A stretch of 29,098 nt of DNA. It comes from an uncultured Lachnospiraceae bacterium (GTDB lineage Bacteria; Bacillota; Clostridia; Lachnospirales; Lachnospiraceae). The stretch lies in NCBI GenBank assembly GCA_905209865.1, contig CAJLUP010000011.1:1-29098 (forward strand), read 5' to 3'. Positions within the stretch are counted from its first letter, which is position 1, and the number at the start of each line of letters is the position of its first letter. This document shows positions 1 through 5,710 of this stretch, piece after piece. Under the pieces are notes generated by a model that saw nothing but the letters and a program-made list of their open reading frames with translations, was not told the origin of the DNA and did no database searches. Position numbers and translations under genes: made by a program.

Positions 1-656
1 GCATTTACAGCTTCCGCCGTGGCTATTGCTCCGGTAGGCTGTTGTGCCGTTACATCTTCCTTAATCTCTCGGATAATTTTCATCAGGATATTCTTAATTT
101 TCTCAACATCCGCTTCATTGTTCTGGATTTTTGTGGAGTTCAGGAAACTCATATCCTTAATAATTTCTGCCCGCTTGGAAGGTTCTGCACTCATCAGCTC
201 TACCAGCGGCTCTGTGGCAAAGTCAATAACTTGATTTCTTGCCATGATGCCGCTTGCAACGGTATTGTCAAAGTAGTTCTTCATTAGCACACATAGTTCC
301 GGGAAGTCCTTATGCTCCAGCAGTCTGTTCAGAACAGACGCATCAATCTTTTTTGTAATCAGCCGCTTGACTGCTTCTTCGGACAAGCCAAGCTGAGAAA
401 TATCATAGCTTTTCGGAACGCTGATTGGCGTGAGACAGAGCAGATAATCCGTAGACACATGGAACTCTTTTGCGAGAGCCACCAATAAGGAACTGCTAAT
501 ATTTGTGGTTTCTCCGCTTTCCAATCGGCTTATTTGGGAGTGGGCGACAAAAAGCCTGTCTGCCAGTTGTTTTTGGCTCAAGTTTTTATCCAATCTCAGA
601 TTGCGTACCCGACACGCTGTTGTATTTTCTTGTTCATCATCATAGTGTTTCTTCAC
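1..656 (-). CDS. XRE/Cro-C1 family transcriptional regulator, 3' end cut by window edge
   Basis: The frame starts at a GTG (654-656) with an AGGAG Shine-Dalgarno just upstream and stays open to the window edge, giving about 218 residues without a stop. Residues 15-72 read as a Cro/C1 helix-turn-helix: RLDKNLSQKQLADRL, then AHSQISRLESGE as the recognition helix, then ALAKEFHVSTDYLLCL. The remaining 140 residues are mostly helical, and I do not recognise a domain there. It lies 44 bases downstream of the HEPN-like gene on the same strand, so the two are probably co-transcribed. By family it should bind DNA as a dimer. Given the position, an autoregulator or antitoxin for its partner is plausible, but the role is inferred. 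Mobile elements of Firmicutes often carry such regulators. Confidence 0.85.
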   Translation of the reverse strand, partial: MKKHYDDEQENTTACRVRNLRLDKNLSQKQLADRLFVAHSQISRLESGETTNISSSLLVALAKEFHVSTDYLLCLTPISVPKSYDISQLGLSEEAVKRLITKKIDASVLNRLLEHKDFPELCVLMKNYFDNTVASGIMARNQVIDFATEPLVELMSAEPSKRAEIIKDMSFLNSTKIQNNEADVEKIKNILMKIIREIKEDVTAQQPTGAIATAEAVN

Positions 657-700
657 GGAACTGACTCCTTTCAATTTTGATGTGATTGTTTTCTACTATG

Positions 701-1519
701 TTAACTGGAAGGAGTATCTTCGTTCAGTAATCGGTTGAATGCTTCAATCGAGCCATCATACTTACCCTTTTGTATGCCCATGGAAATCTTTGCAATGTTT
801 GCACCTGCCTGTTTGGCAGTTTGGGCTTCGATATCATACTCCATGTATTGCACCTGTCCGGGTTGGTTGTATTCTCTCGGCATGGACATCGTAGAACAAT
901 ATAAGTCGTACAATTCTTGATAATCTTTTTTCATTTCTGAGAGGATAGTATCGAACTGTTTAATTCGCACTTCGTTATGATGTATAAATCCTTCAAGCAT
1001 TGGTCTGGAGTATGATTTTGGTCTTCGGATAATGACAGGATTTAGCATAGGGTGTATTTCCGCAATACCAACAAGCTCAGAGGGAATTGTCTTTTTAGCA
1101 TGTTCTAAATCTGCCACAAGCATGGATTGTGCATTGTGAAATGTCCAATTTCTTACATCGAGCAGTTCATTTATGGCCTTTGTACTCTCATCATCAAGAT
1201 TTCGTTTCAAAAATCCCTTTTTTATAAATATTGGCCTCACTGAAATATAAGAAAAAGAGGATGACTGGTAATCGGCAAGAAAGCGTAGTAGCTCTCGTTG
1301 TACATATAACACTTTGTCACGAACAGTTTCATATTGCTTAGCAGAAATGGTTTGAGGCGATGATGTCCCACCCAAAAGATTTTGAGCCTCATCAGCGTAT
1401 CGTTTTAGCTTCTCTAAATCAATAGTTGTTGGCACAATAAGGCTTTTCAAAACTAAACACGCATCTTCAGCTGTATTGATTGTAAATTGTTTGAACTGTG
1501 CCTTGGAACCTTTGGACAT
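701..1519 (-). CDS. Hypothetical protein with HEPN-like R-x4-H motif
   Basis: A 272-residue protein. The ATG is preceded by an ideal GGAGGTG site. I recognise no named family. Residues 115-133 read INELLDVRNWTFHNAQSM: Arg123, Asn124 and His128 form an R-N-x3-H (R-x4-H) motif inside a predicted helix, the signature of HEPN ribonuclease domains found in many toxins and abortive-infection proteins. The protein is predicted soluble, without signal peptide or membrane segments, and helical in both halves (around 60-82 and 190-212). It is followed at 44 bases by a XRE regulator on the same strand, the usual layout of a toxin-antitoxin or regulated defence pair. The motif is seen; toxicity and RNase activity are inference. 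It could instead be an uncharacterised mobile-element accessory protein. Confidence 0.75.
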   Translation of the reverse strand: MSKGSKAQFKQFTINTAEDACLVLKSLIVPTTIDLEKLKRYADEAQNLLGGTSSPQTISAKQYETVRDKVLYVQRELLRFLADYQSSSFSYISVRPIFIKKGFLKRNLDDESTKAINELLDVRNWTFHNAQSMLVADLEHAKKTIPSELVGIAEIHPMLNPVIIRRPKSYSRPMLEGFIHHNEVRIKQFDTILSEMKKDYQELYDLYCSTMSMPREYNQPGQVQYMEYDIEAQTAKQAGANIAKISMGIQKGKYDGSIEAFNRLLNEDTPSS

Positions 1520-1688
1520 TACAGTTCACCTCCTGTCTGTCTATCATTATAATTCATCCTGTGCAAATTTGCAATTTTTCAAGCCTATACTTCCAGCTTT
1601 TGCGGCTTTCGTGGATAAACGAGAGCCGCTTATTTTTTGCGGTAAACTGGGCTTACGATCGATCGAAACAAAGCACCTTGAAAATCGA

Positions 1689-2303
1689 ATGACCGTCCAG
1701 ACCGATATAAACCGCCAAGACTTGCAGGCACTGTTTGACCGGAGCGACGGATTTTACCGCCGTCAGCTGGTGCTGACAACCAAGGACAAACCCGCTGACC
1801 GTGTGGATGATCCCGACCTTGCGGAGAAGATGAAAGCCGAGGTGGAGGGTATTCTGCTCTGGGCTTTTGAGGGATTGCAGCGTCTGGTAGCCAATCATTT
1901 CAAATTTACGGAAAGCCAGCGCACAAAAGACAACCGGGAAACCGTGAAACGAGATAACAACAACGTCTTTGATTTTATGGAATCGGATGGCTATATCCGT
2001 TTGAAAGCGGATTGTTCCATCAGTTCTAAGGAGCTATATGAAATTTACCGGATGTGGTGTGAGGAAAACAATCTGACCCCATTGAAACGCCGCAGCTTCA
2101 GCGATGCCGTCATTGCCAGCCAGAACAAGTACATTGGGATATATTTGATGAAGAACCATGAAGGGTATCACGATCCGACAGCAGGAAAGGCGATCAGGCG
2201 GGCCAGGGAAGTGGTAAAACGCCGAGACCTCTACGGTCGTAAGATGCGACCTTTGACCTACAAGTTCGGCGATCTGTCGGGGGTACCGGTGATACTGAAA
2301 TAG
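1689..2303 (+). pseudogene. C-terminal remnant of P4/D5-family phage/ICE DNA primase, with foreign tail
   Basis: The open frame from the ATG at 1689 encodes 204 residues. Residues 10-150 match the C-terminal end of P4/D5-type primase-helicases of integrative elements: LFDRSDGFYRRQLVL, then ILLWAFEGLQRLV, then RDNNNVFDFMESDGYIRLKA, then the winged-helix-like KELYEIYRMWCEENNLTPL. Everything N-terminal (archaeo-eukaryotic primase and helicase Walker motifs) is missing, and I see no ribosome site at the ATG. After about residue 150 the expected primase tail is replaced by MKNHEGYHDPTAGKAI and a basic end, reminiscent of short phage/ICE proteins beginning with x-N-x-E-G-Y-x-D-P-T-A. That tail could be its own 51-residue ORF starting at 2148. 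The gene looks like the product of two deletions and is probably non-functional. Confidence 0.7.
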
Positions 2304-2306
2304 ATA

Positions 2307-2335
2307 TTGTGTGCTGTCCGCGCTTGTGGTAGTAT
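2307..2335 (+). promoter_or_regulatory. Promoter of the holin-like toxin mRNA
   Basis: TTGTGT (2307-2312), a 17-base spacer and TAGTAT (2330-2335) form a plausible sigma-A promoter. The start would fall near 2342, which is exactly where the 12 bases complementary to the 3' end of the same transcript begin (see the toxin entry). A CTGTCC/GGACAG inverted repeat (2314-2319 and 2338-2343) brackets the -10. Confidence 0.5.
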
Positions 2336-2386
2336 ATGGACAGGAACAACCGTGTTGCAGGGTGGCTGACCTCTATTCTACATAGA

Positions 2387-2494
2387 ATGGGGATGGTGCT
2401 GATGGACAAGAAACCGTTTGACTTTAAAGATCTGATGGCTTTTGGAATGTTCATTCTGGCATTGCTGACATTCGTTTTTACGTTTATCAGATAG
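2387..2494 (+). CDS. Putative holin-like toxin peptide (type I toxin-antitoxin)
   Basis: A tiny ORF of 35 residues from the ATG at 2387. If the ATG at 2402 is used, which has GGGGATGG upstream and looks the better start, the peptide has 30 residues: MDKKPFDFKDLMAFGMFILA followed by LLTFVFTFIR. It is a charged head followed by one hydrophobic helix with the F-G-M-F-I-L-A-L-L-T core typical of the Hol-Tox / TxpA-like type I toxins of Firmicutes, which insert in the membrane. The mRNA is predicted to run from about 2342 to about 2604. Its first bases AGGAACAACCGT (2342-2353) are perfectly complementary to ACGGTTGTTCCT (2589-2600), so the two ends can close on each other. A convergent antisense RNA overlaps its 3' end. 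Toxicity is inferred from family resemblance. Confidence 0.75.
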   Translation: MGMVLMDKKPFDFKDLMAFGMFILALLTFVFTFIR

Positions 2495-2509
2495 TGCTTT
2501 AAGGCATAG

Positions 2510-2547
2510 AAAAACCACCCCTGAAACTTTGGCGAGTGATGAGGTGG
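2510..2547 (-). terminator. Rho-independent terminator of the antisense RNA
   Basis: On the minus strand, CCACCTC (2547-2541) pairs with GGGGTGG (2521-2515) across a 19-base loop and is followed by T5-C-T. Confidence 0.6.
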
Positions 2548-2574
2548 CATTTCTATGTTCATTCTTTAACTGGT

Positions 2575-2604
2575 CAACCATTTTGTGGACGGTTGTTCCT
2601 TTTC
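2575..2604 (+). terminator. Weak terminator-like hairpin at end of toxin transcript
   Basis: CAACC (2575-2579) pairs with GGTTG (2591-2595) across an 11-base loop, followed by TTCCTTTTCT. The right arm also belongs to the 12-base segment that can pair with the mRNA 5' end, so the two structures are alternatives. Confidence 0.35.
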
Positions 2605-2611
2605 TATTCAC

Positions 2612-2640
2612 AATATAGCATATTCGTTACGAATATTCAA
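2612..2640 (-). promoter_or_regulatory. Antisense-RNA promoter with palindromic spacer
   Basis: Read on the minus strand: TTGAAT (2640-2635), a 17-base spacer, TATATT (2617-2612). The spacer and the -35 edge contain a perfect 7-base inverted repeat, ATATTCG-TAA-CGAATAT. A palindrome in this position looks like an operator, which is unusual for an antisense antitoxin promoter. Confidence 0.6.
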
Positions 2641-2788
2641 GGAAATCTAGCGGTAGGATAGTGTAAGTTTATTGTAGGAATTTAATAAGCAGAGATTCCC
2701 TAAGATTTGTTTTAGAATCAAAGATGTTTTTACCATTATACACCGTTTCCCATCTCTTACAAACCCCAAATATGATTCTTTAGCGCTG

Positions 2789-3536
2789 CTATTTTTTGAT
2801 TTTTGGGTATGGAATACTATATACCGGCATCTCTGCCAGTACTCCAAGCCTTCTTTTATTTGATTCCTCCATGCGAATCATTTTTGTGGATGAATATATA
2901 ACTTCTTCTGCCCCTGCCACCTGTTTTAATTCTTTCTGCTGAAATCGCACCAGTTCCAATATATCTCCGGCATTTTGGCGATATATTCTTAATCGGGACA
3001 TTTTATCTACTCCTGTTCTACACCATCCCATAGGTCTTGAACTCATTCTATCAGCGTATACATGGCTGACATGCCCTTCTGCTGAACAACACACATTGGT
3101 ATCTTTTGATTTCATAGAATTCATAATTCCTGACCAGTTCCCAAGAATATATGCTTTAGCATTTTCAACTGCCTTTTGTTTTGTTTCTTTATCCGTAATA
3201 CTTATGATCCGGTTAAATGTTCCTTCAGCCATCCATTTTTTCTTTTTATGGATTGCTCTATATAGTTCACTTCTAGCATCATCGGCAGAACCTTCAAGAT
3301 GTGACGTAGCTGCTATGATATATTTGTGCATGTGATATTTATCCAGGGAAAAACGCGCCTTCGGGATGACCTTTTCTCCTCTACGTATCCATGCAGCTCC
3401 AGCCCGATTTGGTAACCTCATCTGTCACACCATAAACCATTTCGGCAATTTTAGTAAGATCGTCCGTATAAGATTTAAAAATATCTGTTAATTTTTTTGC
3501 TCCATTTTCACAAAACTGTTGTATACTATTAATCAC
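2789..3536 (-). pseudogene. ISLre2-family transposase, internally deleted and frameshifted
   Basis: Two frames read as pieces of one ISLre2 (UPF0236-type) transposase. The N-terminal piece starts at a GTG (3536) preceded by GGAGGG and reads VINSIQQFCENGAKKLTDIF to MVYGVTDEVTK. The C-terminal piece continues in another frame as GAAWIRRGEKVIPKARFSLD, then KYHMHKYIIAATSHL, and ends SSRPMGWCRTGVDKMSRLRI. They join near 3410 at a common stretch, where the middle of a protein normally near 400-500 residues is missing. The element cannot make active transposase. Its C-terminal motifs are well preserved, so the deletion may be fairly recent. I could not identify terminal inverted repeats or a target duplication. 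Confidence 0.8.
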
Positions 3537-3658
3537 GAAAGCACCCTCCTTGGATTTTGGTCTAGTCAACTTTAATCCTGACACAGGATCCCGGTGCTTT
3601 CTCTTTTTTATTTTTTTCTTACAAAAATTTTACCCTACGAAAATCAAGGAGGTATTAC

Positions 3659-3751
3659 ATGAATCTGCAAACAGATAACATTCGCAAACTGTATTTTAAA
3701 TATCTTTTGAGAAACAGAGAAAAACAGTGGAAGCTGAAATTGAACATATGA
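3659..3751 (+). pseudogene. N-terminal scrap of MATE-family efflux transporter
   Basis: An AAGGAGGT site leads to an ATG and MNLQTDNIRKLYFKYLL, the usual N-terminus of Firmicutes MATE multidrug/Na+ antiporters, which normally continue into a first membrane helix and about 450 residues. Here homology stops after about 17 codons. The sequence switches to the MerR-like frame shifted by one base, giving a 30-residue dead end. A deletion joined the start of the transporter gene to the end of a regulator gene. Confidence 0.55.
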
Positions 3752-3897
3752 ATAAAGTGTTGGATATGATTAAATTCAAGTGCTGGTATTACGAACAAGC
3801 CTTGCAGGACGGCAACGAAGATCGGGTACACGGCATGATACCGGATAAGCTGCCGGAGGATATTCAAAAGATGTACGATCACGCACACAAAGAATAA
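3727..3897 (+). pseudogene. C-terminal scrap of MerR-family regulator
   Basis: Fifty-six codons in one frame: VEAEIEHMNKVLDMIKFKCW, then YYEQALQDGNEDRVHGMIPD, ending QKMYDHAHKE and a stop. The run of coiled coil followed by D-x-I-K-F-K-C-W-Y-Y-E is typical of the effector-side end of MerR regulators that sit beside transporter genes. The DNA-binding N-terminus is absent, and there is no ribosome site of its own. It is fused out of frame to the MATE scrap, so both are relics of one deletion. Confidence 0.55.
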
Positions 3898-3900
3898 AGA

Positions 3901-3940
3901 AACGCTGTATATTTGCTATGTAGGATAAATATACGGCGTT
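3901..3940. terminator. Long hairpin after the MerR scrap
   Basis: AACGCTGTATATTT (3901-3914) and AAATATACGGCGTT (3927-3940) form a 14-bp stem with one wobble and a 12-base loop, four bases after the MerR stop. The plus side has only a short AT tail. The minus side is followed by TTTCTTTATT, so it may terminate either way. Confidence 0.45.
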
Positions 3941-4041
3941 ATTAGTATTCAAATGGATTTTTGTTTCAGCCGGAAAGCGTGGATTGCACCCTCGGAAACC
4001 AATAATTCTGTCAGCTTGTCCACCGCTCTGCGGCAGGCTCG

Positions 4042-4122
4042 ATAGGATGGTTTGCAAGAAATACTGTCACCGTTCTAAAGTTCGCAAGAGAACTGAAAGA
4101 ACTGGGTGTCGGTATTTTTTAT
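4042..4122 (+). pseudogene. Fragment of serine recombinase catalytic domain
   Basis: One frame reads IGWFARNTVTVLKFARELKE followed by LGVGIFY. This is the conserved segment of large serine recombinases of integrative elements (S-R-F-A-R-N-T-V-x-x-L, then R-E-L-K-x-L-G-V). The frame has a stop immediately before it and runs off the homology after it. No catalytic serine region or zinc-ribbon domain is present. It marks the former integrase/excision module of a mobile element. The rest of 3941-4252 holds no gene I can support, only this scrap and the leader of the next gene. Confidence 0.55.
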
Positions 4123-4252
4123 GTTCTAAAAAAGAAAATAGCTCTCGGAGAGTTCGGAATTTGTGATATCATAAGATATGACGTTAAGAAAAAGAAATAG
4201 CCGTCATCACTCGTAATAGTGTGATTGATAATGATTTAAATGGAGAAGAGGT

Positions 4253-5710
4253 ATGACGAACGAACTAAAGCTGGGGATTACGAAAATAGGAGATTTGCTT
4301 TTGGAATCCAAGATCACGATGCTGGAGGATGGGGCATCTTTGAAAAATATTACGCTTAAAATTCCGGAATATCAGCGGCCCTATAAATGGAGCGCAAAAA
4401 ATGCAAATCAACTTTTAGATGATATACAAGAAGCGATGCTTGATAACAAAGAATTTTATCGTGTTGGAACTTTAATTCTTCATTATGATGGCAAGGCGTA
4501 TAATATAGTTGACGGACAGCAGAGAATGATTACTTTTGCTCTGCTGCTTAGCTGTATCTGTTCGGAAAAGATAGATTTTCTTCAGCAGAAATTGCCGAAT
4601 AATGATTATAATCTGCATAATGTCATGAATAATTACCAGGCTTTCAGCAGACGAGTTGGCAAACTTGCAGATGAAAAAGAACAAAAGGATTTGAGTGATT
4701 ATGTCAGAAATCATTGTGAGTTGATAATTGTAATAACAAAGGATCAATCTGAGGCGTTTCAGTTTTTTGATTCTCAGAACGCAAGAGGAAAGTCTCTTTA
4801 TCCACATGATTTGCTGAAAGCTTATCATTTGAGAGAGATGAATGGGAGCAGTGTTTATGAGACAGAGAATATTGTTAAGATGTGGGAAGAGCTTAATCAA
4901 AAGGAATTGTCGGTTTTATTTAAAGAATATTTGTACAGGCTGAAAGAATGGATTAAAGGGAACAAGGCTTCTGAACTTACAGAGAGAAATATTGATCTGT
5001 TTAAAGGTATTACTTCTAGAGATAATCATCCATATGCACAGTACTATAAGGGGGCGTTCGCGTATGCAGATGAACTTAATCATTCGAAAGTACCATTTGT
5101 TGTGGGAATACAACCGATAAGTCCATTTCAGCTAGATGCGCCGATAATAGCCGGAAAACCGTTCTTTGAATATACAAAACATTATTTTGATATTTTGTCG
5201 GATATACAAAATAACGACAGGTATGAAGGTTATTTTATCAACGATAATGAGATTGTTAAAACATTGAATTTGCGGAAATATAAAAATGGGGTCGGGAATA
5301 AAATAACAAGGTTTATGTTTGACACAGCAATTTTGTTATATGTGGATCGTTTCTGCCCTGCGCGACCTTCTAAGGCGGATACAGAGTATTTGAATCAGTT
5401 CGTAGTATTTGCGTTTGTGTGGGCGTATTCTATGCGAGCGCAATATAAAAATGTCGGTTGGCAAGTTGCTCAGAATTACATAATGGGCACTGTTGGAAGA
5501 GACATTGTAAATGGTTTTAATATTTATAAAGTTATCGTAGATGCAAATTCTCCAAGTGCGCTGCTTAGTAAAATGGCAGATATGATTTTTCCGTTGGAGG
5601 ATTCTAAGATTCAGGCGAAGAAGGATGATGTTGATGCCAGAGATGAAAATAATGTCTGTCAAAATTATTTGTACTACTTTGCACAGCATAAATTTTGGGA
5701 GGGGAAATAA
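4253..5710 (+). CDS. DUF262 protein, first component of GmrSD-like restriction module
   Basis: A 485-residue protein; the ATG follows GGAGAAGAGG. Residues 36-47 (IPEYQRPYKW) and 87-91 (DGQQR) are the paired DUF262 signatures of the ParB-like NTPase fold seen in GmrS. Residues 172-190 (FDSQNARGKSLYPHDLLKA) are the third DUF262 block. The C-terminal 290 residues are helical and lack the DUF1524 HNH motif, so this component should sense or hydrolyse NTP rather than cut. The stop codon overlaps the start of the second gene by one base (TAATG), implying tight coupling. AT-rich codon use relative to the ATPase genes and the decayed mobile DNA upstream suggest transfer. The closest layout I know is Vibrio TgvAB (DUF262 plus DUF262-DUF1524), which restricts phages with modified cytosine. 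Substrate here is unknown. Confidence 0.85.
   Translation: MTNELKLGITKIGDLLLESKITMLEDGASLKNITLKIPEYQRPYKWSAKNANQLLDDIQEAMLDNKEFYRVGTLILHYDGKAYNIVDGQQRMITFALLLSCICSEKIDFLQQKLPNNDYNLHNVMNNYQAFSRRVGKLADEKEQKDLSDYVRNHCELIIVITKDQSEAFQFFDSQNARGKSLYPHDLLKAYHLREMNGSSVYETENIVKMWEELNQKELSVLFKEYLYRLKEWIKGNKASELTERNIDLFKGITSRDNHPYAQYYKGAFAYADELNHSKVPFVVGIQPISPFQLDAPIIAGKPFFEYTKHYFDILSDIQNNDRYEGYFINDNEIVKTLNLRKYKNGVGNKITRFMFDTAILLYVDRFCPARPSKADTEYLNQFVVFAFVWAYSMRAQYKNVGWQVAQNYIMGTVGRDIVNGFNIYKVIVDANSPSALLSKMADMIFPLEDSKIQAKKDDVDARDENNVCQNYLYYFAQHKFWEGK

Larger units (their letters stand above)
2508..2605 (-). ncRNA. Predicted antisense RNA antitoxin (about 98 nt)
   Basis: A strong minus-strand promoter (2612-2640) and an intrinsic terminator (2510-2547) delimit an RNA of about 98 nt that is fully antisense to the 3' part of the holin-like toxin transcript, downstream of the toxin ORF. 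This is the RatA/TxpA-type layout. Its 5' region contains AGGAACAACCGT, the same 12 bases as the 5' end of the toxin mRNA, because that mRNA is self-complementary end to end. Pairing would block or mark for decay the toxin message. It is predicted from sequence only. Confidence 0.6.

Noticed and set aside
1476..1688. Upstream in-frame extension of the primase remnant
   Set aside because: It overlaps the promoter and start of the minus-strand HEPN-like gene and has no primase similarity; the frame is open by chance.
2378..2611. Minus-strand 77-codon ORF over the toxin gene
   Set aside because: It lies on the predicted antisense RNA and runs through its terminator. No ribosome site is present and composition follows the antisense of the toxin.
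5695..5709. Earlier ATG for the DUF262-DUF1524 gene
   Set aside because: It lies upstream of and inside the ribosome site; the ATG at 5710 fits spacing and the TAATG overlap.
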